Below, in pieces: positions 44,652-53,794 of a DNA stretch of 64,000 bases (positions are counted from its first letter, which is position 1; each line of letters starts with the position of its first letter). Origin of the DNA: Rhizobium gallicum bv. gallicum R602sp (GTDB lineage: Bacteria; Pseudomonadota; Alphaproteobacteria; Rhizobiales; Rhizobiaceae). Location of the stretch: assembly GCF_000816845.1 (NCBI RefSeq), contig NZ_CP006877.1:3605001-3669000 (forward strand), written 5' to 3'. The notes under the pieces were generated by a model. The model did not search any database. It saw only the letters and a program-made list of their open reading frames with translations, and was not told the origin of the DNA. Position numbers and translations under genes: made by a program.

Positions 44652-47600
44652 ACTCTGCTGCCAATGCCGGCGGATGATGGTCATCCGCCTCTTCCTGGTT
44701 GGCATTGGCATATTCGGTCTCCGTGTCCTTGGTCTTCGGCTCGCGGGCGAAGAAGAGGGCATAACCGGCTGGTAGCACGAGGATGGTCAGCACGGTCGCA
44801 ACAAGAATGCCGCCCATCATCGCGTAGGCGAGCGGACCCCAGAAGACACCGCGGGAGATCGGGATAAGGGCGAGAACTGCCGTCAGCGCCGTCAGCATGA
44901 TCGGCCGGAAACGGCGCACGGCCGCACCCACGATCGCCTCCTGCCGGTCCATGCCCGCCTTGATATCCTGGTCGATCTGGTCGACGAGGATGATCGAGTT
45001 GCGGATGATGATGCCGAGCAGCGCAATCACGCCGAGGATCGCGACGAAACCGAAGGGCGCGCCGCTGATCAGCAGTGCGGCAGAGGCACCGATGATGCCG
45101 AGTGGGCCGGTCGCGAGCACCAGCATCGCTTTGCCGAAATGCTGCAGCTGCGCCATCAGCAGCAGGACGATGACGACGAGCATGATCGGCGCCTTGGCGG
45201 CGATCGAAGCCTGACTTTCAGCGGCATCTTCCGCACCGCCCTGGATTTCGATCTTGTACCCGGCAGGCAGGCTGTCGCGCAGGCCCTGCATATCGGCATA
45301 CATCTTCATCGCCACGTCGTTTGGCTGGATGCCATCTGGCAGCGTCCCGCGGACGGTGATCGTCGGCAGGCGGTCACGCCGCCATTCGACGCCTTGCTCC
45401 ATGACGGGGACGACCCTGGCGACCTGCGAGACCGGAACAAAACCTCCGAAGTCCGTCGGGACATAGACCGAATTGACCGCCGACACCAGCGAACGGCTGG
45501 AATCCGGCTCCCGGGCCACGATCGAGACCGTCTCTTCGCCGTCGCGGAAGTCGTCAAGCGACGTGCCGGACACGGCGGTCTGCAGCGTCTGGCGGACGCG
45601 CTGCGAAGTGACGCCGAGGGCGCGGGCACGATCCTGGTCGATCACCAGCTTCATGGCCGGCACCGGCTCCAGCCAATCGTCGTGGACGGCACCGAGCTGC
45701 GGATTTTCGGCAAACTTCGCCTTCACCTGATCGGCGATATGGCGAACCTCCTGGCGATCCGGTCCCATGACGCGCATTTGCACGGGCCAGCCCGTCGGCG
45801 GACCGAGGAAGAGACGGTCGACCTTGCCGCGGATCGACGGAAAATCGTCCGCAAGGATGCTGCGCAGCTTGACGATCAGCCGCTCGCGGGCAGGTTCATC
45901 ATTTGCGATGATCAGGAGCTGTGCGAAGTTTGGATTGCGAAGCTGCTGGTCGAGCGGCAAGAAGAAGCGCGGTGCGCCCTCGCCGATATAGGTGGCAATG
46001 AACTTCTTGTCCTTGTCATCCATCATCTTGGCTTCGAGCATCTTTGCCTGCGTCTCGACTTCCTTGATGCTGGTGCCTTCCGGCAGCCAGAGATCGACGA
46101 GAATTTCCGGACGCGAGGATTGCGGGAAGAAGTTCTGCGGAATGAACTGGAACGCCCAGAGACTCGTCGCAAAGGTGAAGAGCGTGGCAGCCAGCACGAT
46201 GATGCGATGACGCACAGCCCATGCGACAGTGGTGCGCAGGCGGCGGTAAAAGCGCGTGTCGAAGACATCGTGATGCTCGCCGGCGTGCTTGCGCTGCTTG
46301 AGGATCATGTAACCCAGCCACGGCGTGAAATAGACCGCGACGAACCACGAGACGACGAGCGCGATGCCGACCACATAAAAGAGCGAGCGCACATATTCGC
46401 CGGCCGTCGATTCTGCAAAGCCGACGGGAATGAAGCCTGCCGTGGTGATCAGCGTACCGGTCAGCATTGGGAAGGCGGTCGAGGAATAGGCGAAGCTCGC
46501 CGCCTCGATCTTCACGAGGCCCTCTTCCAGTTTTCGTTCCATCATCTCGACGACGATCATCGCATCGTCGACCAAAAGTCCAAGCGCAATAATGAGCGCG
46601 CCGAGCGAGATGCGCTGCAGGTCGATGCCGAGTTCGTACATGATGGCGAAGGTCGCAGCCAGCACAAGCGGAATCGCTATCGCAATGACAAGGCCCGATC
46701 GCCAGCCGATCGACAGGAACGAGACGATCAGCACGATGATAAGCGCTTCGCCAAGCGCATGCATGAATTCGCTGATGGCCTCGGTCACGACATCCGGCTG
46801 ATTGGATATCTGGTCGACGGAAACGCCATAGGGAAGAGATTCATCGAAGCGCTGATAGGTCGCTTCGATATCCTTGCCGACATCCGTGACCTTGAAGCCT
46901 TTGGCCATGACCACGCCGACCTGCACGCTTTCGTGCCCGTTGAAACGGTATTTGCGTTGATAGGGGTCTTCGAGCCCGGAGGTAACGGTGGCAATATCAC
47001 CGAGACGCGTCACCTGGTTGCCGGAACGCAGGCGTAGTTCGCGAATATCCTCGGCCTTCTTCACATCGCCTTCGACGGAAATACGCACCGAACGCAGCCC
47101 GGTATCGACAGAGCCGGCAGGATCGACTGTGTTCTGGCCTTTGATGGCATTTTGCAGGTCGAGGATCGTAAGTCCTCGTTCGGCAAGCGCCTTGGAGGAA
47201 ACGTCGATGTAGATCTTTTCCGGCTGGTCACCAATGATGACGGCCTTCTCGACGCCCCGCGTCGAAAGCAGCATGTCGCGCGCCTGGATCGCGAATTTCT
47301 TCAGTTCCGGATAGGAGTAGCCGTCGCCGCTGATCGAATGAAGTGTGATGAAGGTATCGCCGAATTCGTCATTGAAATAGGGCCCAAGCAGGCCTTCCGG
47401 CAGCTCGTTCGAAATATCGCCGACCTTCTTGCGCACCTGATAGAAGGCATCCGCCACTTCCGCGGAGTTCGTGTCGCCCTTCACCTGCAGCGTAATGACG
47501 GCGCTGCCGGCACGGGTGTAAGAGCGAACGAAATCGAGATGCGGCGTTTCCTGCAGCTTGCGCTCGATCTTGTTGACGACCTGGTCCTCCATTTCCTGGA

Positions 47601-47796
47601 TCGAGGCGCCTGGCCACATAGCTTGCACGACCATGACACGGAAGGTGAAATCCGGATCTTCCTTCTGCCCCATGCGCATCAGTCCGAGCGCACCGGTGAT
47701 GATGATCAAACCGAAGAGGAAGCGTGCAATGCTGGGATGACCGATTGCCCAGCGCGACAGATTGAAGGAGCGTTTCTCGGTGGTCGAGTTGTCCAT
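44650..47796 (-). CDS. RND family efflux pump, inner-membrane transporter (AcrB/HAE1 type)
   Basis: A 1048-residue proton-driven exporter. The first helix is near 20-40. The relay acidic pair is in LVDDAMIVVEMMER, near residue 410 in TM4. The large periplasmic loops contain EDQVVNKIERKLQE and FLGPPTGWPVQM, and the C-terminal block includes ILVDQIDQDIKAGMDRQEA and LIPISRGVFWGPLAYAMMGG. ATG 47796 is chosen over an upstream in-frame codon because of the purine-rich AGAGGGA nearby. The adaptor gene ends 27 bp upstream. Sequence is of the multidrug rather than the heavy-metal type, but the substrate is unknown. No outer-membrane channel gene adjoins it. Confidence 0.93.
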   Translation of the reverse strand: MDNSTTEKRSFNLSRWAIGHPSIARFLFGLIIITGALGLMRMGQKEDPDFTFRVMVVQAMWPGASIQEMEDQVVNKIERKLQETPHLDFVRSYTRAGSAVITLQVKGDTNSAEVADAFYQVRKKVGDISNELPEGLLGPYFNDEFGDTFITLHSISGDGYSYPELKKFAIQARDMLLSTRGVEKAVIIGDQPEKIYIDVSSKALAERGLTILDLQNAIKGQNTVDPAGSVDTGLRSVRISVEGDVKKAEDIRELRLRSGNQVTRLGDIATVTSGLEDPYQRKYRFNGHESVQVGVVMAKGFKVTDVGKDIEATYQRFDESLPYGVSVDQISNQPDVVTEAISEFMHALGEALIIVLIVSFLSIGWRSGLVIAIAIPLVLAATFAIMYELGIDLQRISLGALIIALGLLVDDAMIVVEMMERKLEEGLVKIEAASFAYSSTAFPMLTGTLITTAGFIPVGFAESTAGEYVRSLFYVVGIALVVSWFVAVYFTPWLGYMILKQRKHAGEHHDVFDTRFYRRLRTTVAWAVRHRIIVLAATLFTFATSLWAFQFIPQNFFPQSSRPEILVDLWLPEGTSIKEVETQAKMLEAKMMDDKDKKFIATYIGEGAPRFFLPLDQQLRNPNFAQLLIIANDEPARERLIVKLRSILADDFPSIRGKVDRLFLGPPTGWPVQMRVMGPDRQEVRHIADQVKAKFAENPQLGAVHDDWLEPVPAMKLVIDQDRARALGVTSQRVRQTLQTAVSGTSLDDFRDGEETVSIVAREPDSSRSLVSAVNSVYVPTDFGGFVPVSQVARVVPVMEQGVEWRRDRLPTITVRGTLPDGIQPNDVAMKMYADMQGLRDSLPAGYKIEIQGGAEDAAESQASIAAKAPIMLVVIVLLLMAQLQHFGKAMLVLATGPLGIIGASAALLISGAPFGFVAILGVIALLGIIIRNSIILVDQIDQDIKAGMDRQEAIVGAAVRRFRPIMLTALTAVLALIPISRGVFWGPLAYAMMGGILVATVLTILVLPAGYALFFAREPKTKDTETEYANANQEEADDHHPPALAAE

Positions 47797-47823
47797 GACA
47801 GTATTCCCTCTCCTGGACAGCAA

Positions 47824-48960
47824 TTATTGAACGGTGCCGGCGGGCTCGGCGGAAGCCGACTGCTCGCCCGGCACCGAGACCTTCAGGTTCTCGGTCATGA
47901 ACTGCGTTCCGGCAGCAACAACGAGATCCCCGCTCTTCAGGCCATCGGTGACGTTGACGCCGTCGCCGGTGAAATCACCGACGCGGATTTGGCGTGCGTG
48001 CACGGTTGCCGCGCCGCGGTCGACGACCCAGACGATCTTCTTCCCATCCTTCTCGGCAAGCGCGCTCAACGGCACCGCCACATAGGGATCGGAATTCGTA
48101 ACATCCGCCTCGATCGTCGCCGTCATCCCGAGCAGAACACGCTGATCATTTGGCAGGCTGATGCGGACGGAAAAGGTCCGGGACTGCTGATCGGCGCTTC
48201 CTGAAACTTCGCGCACCTTGCCGTCGAGCACCAGCTTGTCATCCGACCAGAAGGTTGCCTTCACCGTCTTGCCCGGCTTGAATTCGGCAATATCGTTTTC
48301 CGACACCGCGATCTGAACTTCCTTCTCGCCATCGATGGCAACGGCGACGACAGGTGTACCGGAAGCGACGACCTGACCCGTATCCGCACTGACTGCGGTT
48401 ACGATGCCGTTCTGATCGGCCTTCAGATCCGTGTAACTTACCTGGTTCTTCGCCTGATCGAGCGAGGAGATCGCAGCATCGCGCGTCGAAACAGCTTGGT
48501 CATAGGAAAGCGAAGCCTGCTCGAGTTGCGATTTCGGTGTGGCATTCTTGTCGAAGAGCTGCCCGGCACGCTTGTTGGCGAGATCTGCCGTCTGTACGCC
48601 CTTCTCGGCCGCCGCCAGGTTGGCTTCAGCCGTCTTCACCGCGAGCTGATAATCCGTGGAATCGATGCGCGCGAGCACATCCCCAGGCTTCACTCGATCG
48701 CCGATATTGACGAGTCGCTCCGTGATCTTGCCCGCAACACGGAACCCGAGATTCATCTCGATGCGTGCTTTTACAGCACCGGAATAGTCGAGGGCTCGCG
48801 TTTGGCCGGCCATGGCAATCTCCACGACTTTTACGGGGCGGACGATTTTTTTCGTCTCTGCCTTCTCCTCCTCGCTGCAGCCGGCAAGGCCGAGGCTGAC
48901 GATGCCGACAAACGCGAAGCTGAAAACGGACGGCAGATTGCGTGTCTTGAGCGAAACCAT
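47824..48960 (-). CDS. RND efflux periplasmic adaptor (membrane fusion) lipoprotein
   Basis: A 378-residue adaptor. The N-terminus is a lipoprotein signal with the lipobox LAGC (acylated Cys near residue 28). Then follow a lipoyl half (RVAGKITERLVNIGDRVKPG), an alpha-hairpin with LANKRAGQLFDKNATPKSQL, a beta-barrel region (AVSADTGQVVASGTPVVAVA) and a membrane-proximal domain ending DLVVAAGTQFMTENLKVSVP. ATG 48960 follows AGGAG by 7 bp; ATG 49005 is an in-frame alternative that would bury the signal peptide. It forms an operon with tetR upstream and the pump downstream. Confidence 0.92.
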   Translation of the reverse strand: MVSLKTRNLPSVFSFAFVGIVSLGLAGCSEEEKAETKKIVRPVKVVEIAMAGQTRALDYSGAVKARIEMNLGFRVAGKITERLVNIGDRVKPGDVLARIDSTDYQLAVKTAEANLAAAEKGVQTADLANKRAGQLFDKNATPKSQLEQASLSYDQAVSTRDAAISSLDQAKNQVSYTDLKADQNGIVTAVSADTGQVVASGTPVVAVAIDGEKEVQIAVSENDIAEFKPGKTVKATFWSDDKLVLDGKVREVSGSADQQSRTFSVRISLPNDQRVLLGMTATIEADVTNSDPYVAVPLSALAEKDGKKIVWVVDRGAATVHARQIRVGDFTGDGVNVTDGLKSGDLVVAAGTQFMTENLKVSVPGEQSASAEPAGTVQ

Positions 48961-49009
48961 CTTCGCACTCCTGATCGTTTCGTGTGTTTCTGACGGCCTG
49001 GCCATGCCG

Positions 49010-49615
49010 TTATTTCAATGCCTTGATCGAATATTCGATGAGTTCGTCAACCGTCGCGCGGTTGGTCTTGGCAAGACATTGCGCCACCATCTGGGGGTGG
49101 CAGAGCGTCACGGTGGCCGCACCGAAGCAGCGTGATGCAACATTTGCATCCTGCTCGGCGAATTCCCCGGCTGCGATCCCTTCGCGGATCACGCCGGCGA
49201 TCAGTTCATGAATGGCGTCGATATGTCGTTCGATGACATGCCAGTCGCGTTCGATTGCGACGACGACCATCTCGTGCACCTTCTGTTCATCAAGCATCGT
49301 GTCTAGCGTCATCTGATACTGGCCATACACAAATCGTCGCAGGCGCTCCGAGGCGCTGATCGGCAAGTGGCAGATGTCGTAGGCCTGCTTGTAACTGGCC
49401 GCCAGCATGCGGCCGCAGATCGCCTGGTGGATTTCCACTTTCGAGGCGAAGAAGCGGTAGATATTGGCCGGCGACATGCCGAGGTCACGCGCCACATCGG
49501 CAACCGTCGTCTTGCCGTAGCCATAGTGGCGGAACAGCCGCTCTGCCGCATCCAGAATGCGCGTCACATTTTCCTGGCGGGTACTGTCCAGCATGTTTTC
49601 TGCGGTTTCATTCAT
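49010..49615 (-). CDS. TetR family regulator of the RND efflux operon
   Basis: A 201-residue repressor. The TetR helix-turn-helix lies at about 17-60 (ILDAAERLFRHYGYGKTTVA, then MSPANIYRFFASKVEI), and the remaining helices form the ligand pocket. It is the first gene of the leftward operon with the adaptor and pump. A long perfect dyad at 49634-49669 lies 19 bp before its start, so repression of the whole operon relieved by pump substrates is expected. The adaptor gene starts about 50 bp after its stop. Confidence 0.92.
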   Translation of the reverse strand: MNETAENMLDSTRQENVTRILDAAERLFRHYGYGKTTVADVARDLGMSPANIYRFFASKVEIHQAICGRMLAASYKQAYDICHLPISASERLRRFVYGQYQMTLDTMLDEQKVHEMVVVAIERDWHVIERHIDAIHELIAGVIREGIAAGEFAEQDANVASRCFGAATVTLCHPQMVAQCLAKTNRATVDELIEYSIKALK

Positions 49616-49633
49616 GCGTTTTCAGAACCTTAC

Positions 49634-49669
49634 TTACGACTGACGAATTTTGAATTTCGTCAGTCGTAA
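49634..49669. promoter_or_regulatory. 36-bp perfect dyad, operator of the TetR-RND operon
   Basis: TTACGACTGACGAA (49634-49647) and TTCGTCAGTCGTAA (49656-49669) are perfect 14-bp inverted arms around an 8-bp centre. Size and placement immediately before tetR fit binding by one or two TetR dimers. Confidence 0.82.
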
Positions 49670-49705
49670 AACATCAGGCGTCATTTGTCAATATTCCGCC
49701 ACCGC

Positions 49706-49739
49706 CAAAAAAATGCCGCGGCATCGGCTCGCGGCATTT
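49706..49739 (-). terminator. Rho-independent terminator after the OsmC gene
   Basis: AAATGCCGCG (49711-49720) and CGCGGCATTT (49730-49739) form a 10-bp stem. On the minus strand it is followed by a T run (plus-strand A run from 49706). Confidence 0.87.
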
Positions 49740-49759
49740 AAAATCGATCATTGGGGAAA

Positions 49760-50191
49760 TCAGTCCAGCTTGACGTCGAGTGTGATCGGCACGGCGGAAA
49801 GCGCCTTGGAAACCGGGCACCCTGCCTTCGCCTTATTGGCGAGCTCGGTGAACGCCGCCTGGTCGGCGCCGGGAACCTTGCCGGTCAGCGACAGATGGAT
49901 CGCGGTGATCGCGAAGCCACCTTCGACGCTCTCGAGCGTTACCTTTGCCGTCGTCTCCATGTCTTCGGCAGTAAGCCCCGCATCGCTGAGAATCAACGAT
50001 AGTGCCATGGTGAAGCAGCCGGCATGGGCCGCGCCGATCAGTTCTTCCGGATTGGTGCCTGGAATACCTTCGAAGCGGCTCGAAAAACCATAGGGATGCT
50101 CCTTCAACGCGCCGCTCTGTGTCGATATCCGCCCCTTGCCGTCCCTGAGGCCGCCGGACCATTGAGCCGAACCTGTACGATTGATCTGCAT
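49760..50191 (-). CDS. OsmC/Ohr family peroxiredoxin (OsmC type)
   Basis: A 143-residue cytoplasmic thiol peroxidase reducing organic hydroperoxides. The two redox-active cysteines are in IGAAHAGCFTMAL (about 59) and KAKAGCPVSKAL (about 124). The N-terminus with GSAQWSGGLRDGKGRISTQS is of the OsmC rather than the Ohr subgroup. AGGAGGACGGC stands directly before the ATG. It is monocistronic, ended by the terminator at 49706-49739, and divergent from the GntR gene across 300 bp. Confidence 0.92.
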   Translation of the reverse strand: MQINRTGSAQWSGGLRDGKGRISTQSGALKEHPYGFSSRFEGIPGTNPEELIGAAHAGCFTMALSLILSDAGLTAEDMETTAKVTLESVEGGFAITAIHLSLTGKVPGADQAAFTELANKAKAGCPVSKALSAVPITLDVKLD

Positions 50192-50491
50192 GCCGTCCTC
50201 CTGTTTCGATTGGACTCATCCGGAAAGGACTTTTGCCGCTTCCCGCCGCAGAGAGGCCAGGCCTCCCCGAACGGCAATATAAGGCTCTATCGGCAGAAGA
50301 CGACAGCTATCAGAAAATCGGTCCCGAAGAAGACCTGCACTCGCCTGATCGCGCGATAAATCATCATACAATGGAATTGCCTTTGTATGATATTGCAGTA
50401 AAGGGTTGTGCACATGCGCCGAGGAGACGTCGCATGGAAACCCGAATTTCCACTAGGATTCGGTTTGCTTCACCGGTGAGGCTAGAGGTCA
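50192..50491. promoter_or_regulatory. 300-bp region between osmC and the GntR gene, with a GntR-type operator
   Basis: No gene is seen. ATCATACAA (50363-50371) and TTGTATGAT (50383-50391) are perfect 9-bp inverted half-sites around an 11-bp centre, about 100-130 bp before the GntR start. The GTATGAT/ATCATAC core is similar to sites of FadR-type GntR sugar-acid regulators. The rest holds no clear element. Confidence 0.65.
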
Positions 50492-51244
50492 GTGGACTCC
50501 AGCGAGCAGCAGGATGAGGGCGAAAACCCGCGCGAGCGCCGCCCGCGCGTGCGCCGAAACGTCACAGTCTCGATCGCGCGAGCTATCTGTTCCCACCGTT
50601 ATCCAGCAGGCCTGCCGCTGCCGCGCGAAAACGACCTCTGCGAAATCTACGGCGTCAGCCGCACCGTCATTCGCGAATCCCTGAAAATCCTGGAATCCAA
50701 AGGCCTCGTGCGCGGCAAGCCTCGTATCGGCACGACCGTCTGCGACAAGGACGACTGGAACATACTTGATGCCGACGTGCTCGAATGGATGGGACCGCAT
50801 ATCGAGGATTCCGACCTGCTCGGCTGCATCCTCGAAGCCCGACGCACCATCGAGCCTGCGGCCGCCGAATACGCAGCCGCACGCGCAACGGCACAGGAGA
50901 TTGCCGATCTCGACCGCGCCTGGCGACAGATGCGCGATTGCGCCAACGATCCGGAAAGCTTCACCGATGCCGACATCATGTTCCATTCGGTGCTGCTAGC
51001 CGCGAGCCACAACCAGGTGTTCCGGCGGCTCTCGAGCGCCATTCACGCCGCGGTGAAATATGCCCTGCACGCCTCGAATGTCGCGGTTAAAAACCGCCAG
51101 GACGCAGTTGCCGTTCACGGCGAACTGGTCGAGGCACTCAGGATGCGCGACCGTAAACGGGCACGCGAATGCGCCAACCGGATGCTGGATCTTGCGGTGC
51201 GCGATCTTGCAGCCGTCAAGAAAGCCACCAGCAGCGCCCCGTAG
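50492..51244 (+). CDS. GntR (FadR subfamily) regulator of galactonate catabolism
   Basis: A 250-residue regulator. Winged helix-turn-helix is at about 25-85 (AGLPLPRENDLCEIYGVSRT, then VIRESLKILESKGLVRGKPR). An all-helical FCD ligand domain fills 105-240, with metal/ligand His residues in DADIMFHSVLLAASHN. GTG 50492 is the start, giving the helix-turn-helix its usual offset. dgoD follows after 30 bp on the same strand, so it is the likely DgoR equivalent. Binding to the inverted half-sites at 50363-50391 is inferred. Confidence 0.88.
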   Translation: MDSSEQQDEGENPRERRPRVRRNVTVSIARAICSHRYPAGLPLPRENDLCEIYGVSRTVIRESLKILESKGLVRGKPRIGTTVCDKDDWNILDADVLEWMGPHIEDSDLLGCILEARRTIEPAAAEYAAARATAQEIADLDRAWRQMRDCANDPESFTDADIMFHSVLLAASHNQVFRRLSSAIHAAVKYALHASNVAVKNRQDAVAVHGELVEALRMRDRKRARECANRMLDLAVRDLAAVKKATSSAP

Positions 51245-51274
51245 AGAAACACGAGAAGAATGAGGCCTGAACCG

Positions 51275-52423
51275 ATGAAGATCACGAAACTGACCACCTA
51301 TATCGTTCCGCCGCGCTGGTTGTTTTTGAAGGTCGAGACCGATGAGGGCGTGGTCGGCTGGGGCGAGCCGGTGGTCGAGGGCCGGGCTCTGACCGTGGAA
51401 ACCTGCGTGTACGAGCTTGCCGACTACCTGATCGGCAAGGATCCATTCCTGATCGAGGACCACTGGAACGTCATGTATCGCGGCGGCTTTTACCGCGGCG
51501 GCGCCATCCACATGAGCGCGCTTGCCGGCATCGACCAGGCGCTCTGGGACATCAAGGGCAAGGCCCTTGGCCAGCCGGTCCATTCGCTGCTCGGCGGCCA
51601 GGTGCGCGACCGGATCAAGGTCTACAGCTGGATCGGCGGCGACCGCCCGTCAGACGTCGCGCGCAATGCCAAGGAGGTCGTCGCGCGCGGCTTCAAGGCG
51701 ATCAAGCTCAACGGCTGCGAGGAAATGCAGATCGTCGACACCAACGAGAAGGTTGAAAAGGCCGTCGAGACCATCGCCACCATCCGCGAGGCGATCGGCC
51801 CGCATATCGGCATCGGCGTCGATTTCCACGGCCGTGTCCACAAGCCGATGGCAAAGGTCCTGGCCAAGGAACTCGAGCCCTACAAGCTGATGTTCATCGA
51901 AGAGCCGGTGCTTTCCGAAAACAGGGAAGCGCTGAAGGAGATCGCCAATCATTGCTCCACGCCGATCGCGTTGGGCGAGCGGCTCTACTCGCGCTGGGAT
52001 TTCAAGTCGGTGCTTTCCGACGGCTATGTCGACATCCTCCAGCCGGACCTTTCGCATGCCGGCGGCATCAGCGAGTGCCGCAAGATCGCGGCGATGGCGG
52101 AAGCCTATGACGTGGCGCTCGCCCCGCATTGCCCGCTCGGGCCGATCGCGCTTGCCGCATGCCTGCAGGTCGATGCCGTTTCCTACAACGCCTTCATCCA
52201 GGAACAGAGCCTCGGCATTCACTACAACCAGGGCAACGATATCCTCGACTACATCTCCAACAAGGACGTCTTCAAGTACGCCGAGGGCTTTGTCAGCATT
52301 CCCCAAGGGCCGGGTCTCGGTATCGAGGTCGATGAGGCCTATGTCATCGAGCGCGCCAAGCAGGGGCACCGCTGGCGCAATCCTGTCTGGCGTCATGCCG
52401 ACGGCAGCTTCGCCGAGTGGTGA
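51275..52423 (+). CDS. dgoD: D-galactonate dehydratase
   Basis: Enolase-superfamily enzyme dehydrating D-galactonate to 2-keto-3-deoxy-D-galactonate. The 382-residue length equals E. coli DgoD and the sequence follows it closely: AYSWVGGDRP-like [18 protein letters not shown], Asp 183 and His 185 in VDFHGR, Glu 209/210 in FIEEPVL, Glu 235 in [19 protein letters not shown], and the catalytic His in [13 protein letters not shown] 51275 is preferred over 51260. The rest of the DeLey-Doudoroff branch (dgoK, dgoA) is not in the window. Confidence 0.95.
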   Translation: MKITKLTTYIVPPRWLFLKVETDEGVVGWGEPVVEGRALTVETCVYELADYLIGKDPFLIEDHWNVMYRGGFYRGGAIHMSALAGIDQALWDIKGKALGQPVHSLLGGQVRDRIKVYSWIGGDRPSDVARNAKEVVARGFKAIKLNGCEEMQIVDTNEKVEKAVETIATIREAIGPHIGIGVDFHGRVHKPMAKVLAKELEPYKLMFIEEPVLSENREALKEIANHCSTPIALGERLYSRWDFKSVLSDGYVDILQPDLSHAGGISECRKIAAMAEAYDVALAPHCPLGPIALAACLQVDAVSYNAFIQEQSLGIHYNQGNDILDYISNKDVFKYAEGFVSIPQGPGLGIEVDEAYVIERAKQGHRWRNPVWRHADGSFAEW

Positions 52424-52427
52424 GAAC

Positions 52428-52458
52428 CAACAAGGGTCGCGTCGAGCGGCCCTTGTTG
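52428..52458 (+). terminator. Stem-loop after dgoD
   Basis: CAACAAGGG (52428-52436) pairs with CCCTTGTTG (52450-52458), a perfect 9-bp stem beginning two bases after the dgoD stop. The T-rich 3' arm can serve as a weak terminator tract. Confidence 0.6.
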
Positions 52459-52523
52459 TTGCACCGTGTAGGAGGCAGCGCGCGCCATCCGTCATAGTGA
52501 AAGCTCATAGGAGGAGATTTCAA

Positions 52524-52922
52524 ATGACCAGAGCAATCGCAGTGATCGTCGCACGCATTATCTTCAGCTTCATCTTCTTCATGGCGGCTGGCTTCAAGTT
52601 TGCCGACATGGGCGCCACATCAACCTATATCGCCTCCGCCGGTTTTCCGCTGGCCGGCTTCCTGGCATGGGTCGCGGCCTTCTTCGAGATGGCTTTGGCG
52701 CTAGCCTTGATAACCGGCGTCTTCTTTACGGAGGCAAGCCTGCTTGCCGGCACTTATGTCGTCTTCCTGGCATTCGCCTTTCATGGCCCGTCACGCTGGA
52801 CGGATAACCAGGCGGAATTCGGTTTCTTTATCGACCACTTCAGCTTCCTCGCAGGACTTCTATTTGCCGCCGTGCACGGGCCGGAGAAGTGGGCGATCCG
52901 CCGCAGCCTGGTGAGGCTTTAA
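52524..52922 (+). CDS. DoxX family membrane protein
   Basis: A 132-residue inner-membrane protein with four hydrophobic segments. The N-terminal IIFSFIFFMAAGFKFADMGA and a following block AWVAAFFEMALALALITGVF match DoxX. GGAGGAG precedes ATG 52524. Relatives have been tied to thiol/quinone redox stress, but no function can be asserted. It has no clear operon partner, sitting between dgoD and an SDR gene. Confidence 0.87.
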   Translation: MTRAIAVIVARIIFSFIFFMAAGFKFADMGATSTYIASAGFPLAGFLAWVAAFFEMALALALITGVFFTEASLLAGTYVVFLAFAFHGPSRWTDNQAEFGFFIDHFSFLAGLLFAAVHGPEKWAIRRSLVRL

Positions 52923-53012
52923 GGCCGCCAGCCCGATAACTTCGCCCCCGCGGCGGAACCATGCCCCCATTCGAACATTGCCCTAACGCAAAACCGAACG
53001 AGGGATTGGGAA

Positions 53013-53792
53013 ATGGAACTTCAGGGAAGAACTGCACTGGTCACCGGCGCGGGTTCCGGCATCGGAAAGGCGACCGCTCTGAAGCTGGCCGCAGAAGGCG
53101 CAAGGGTTGCCGTTTTGAGCCGCACCGGCCGCGAGGCGAAACAAACCCGCGACGAAATCCGCTCCGCAGGCGGGGAAGCGATCTCGCTGAAGGCCGACAC
53201 CAGCGACGAAGGCCTGATGCGCGACGCAATTGCAACCCTTCTCGGCAAGTTCGGAGGCATCGACATCGTCGTTGCCAATGCCGGCATCAATGGCGTCTGG
53301 GCGCCGATCGACGACCTGAAGCCGCAGGAGTGGGACAAGACGATGGCCGTCAACCTGCGCGGTACCTACCTCACCCTCCATCTCACCGTTCCGTATATGA
53401 AATCGAACGGCGGCTCCATCATCGTCGTCTCCTCGATCAACGGCACGCGGACCTTCACGACACCTGGGGCGACCGCCTATACCGTCACGAAGGCCGGCCA
53501 GGTGGCGATGGTGCAGCAGCTGGCACTGGAACTCGGCAAGCACGGAATCCGCGTCAATGCCGTCTGCCCGGGCGCCATCGACACCAATATCAGCGACAAT
53601 ACCAGGAGCCGCCACCGCGAGGAGACGGAAATCCCGGTCGTCTGGCCGGAAGGCGAAATCCCGATCAGCGGCGGCGAGGCAGGGCATAGCGCGGATGTTG
53701 CCGAAGCCATCCTTTTTCTTGCGACAGAGCGCTCGCGTCACATCACCGGCACACCGATCTGGATCGATGGCGGCCAAGGCCTGCTGCGCTAG
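53013..53792 (+). CDS. Short-chain dehydrogenase/reductase (SDR)
   Basis: A 259-residue classical SDR. It has a cofactor-binding TGAGSGIGKA at about 11-20, NAGINGVW at about 87-94, catalytic Ser near SSINGTRTF and the YxxxK pair in AYTVTKAGQ (about 155-159). The Arg of VLSRTGREAK after strand 2 hints at NADP preference. The C-terminus GTPIWIDGGQGLLR is standard. GGGA lies just before the ATG. It could be a glucose- or polyol-type dehydrogenase; the position after dgoD/DoxX does not settle a substrate. It converges on the cyclase gene with a two-base gap. Confidence 0.88.
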   Translation: MELQGRTALVTGAGSGIGKATALKLAAEGARVAVLSRTGREAKQTRDEIRSAGGEAISLKADTSDEGLMRDAIATLLGKFGGIDIVVANAGINGVWAPIDDLKPQEWDKTMAVNLRGTYLTLHLTVPYMKSNGGSIIVVSSINGTRTFTTPGATAYTVTKAGQVAMVQQLALELGKHGIRVNAVCPGAIDTNISDNTRSRHREETEIPVVWPEGEIPISGGEAGHSADVAEAILFLATERSRHITGTPIWIDGGQGLLR

Positions 53793-53794
53793 GG

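Noticed and set aside
45139..47037. 632-codon plus-strand open frame inside the RND pump gene
   Set aside because: The minus-strand RND protein is full length with conserved motifs. The antisense frame has no recognisable fold and no ribosome site.
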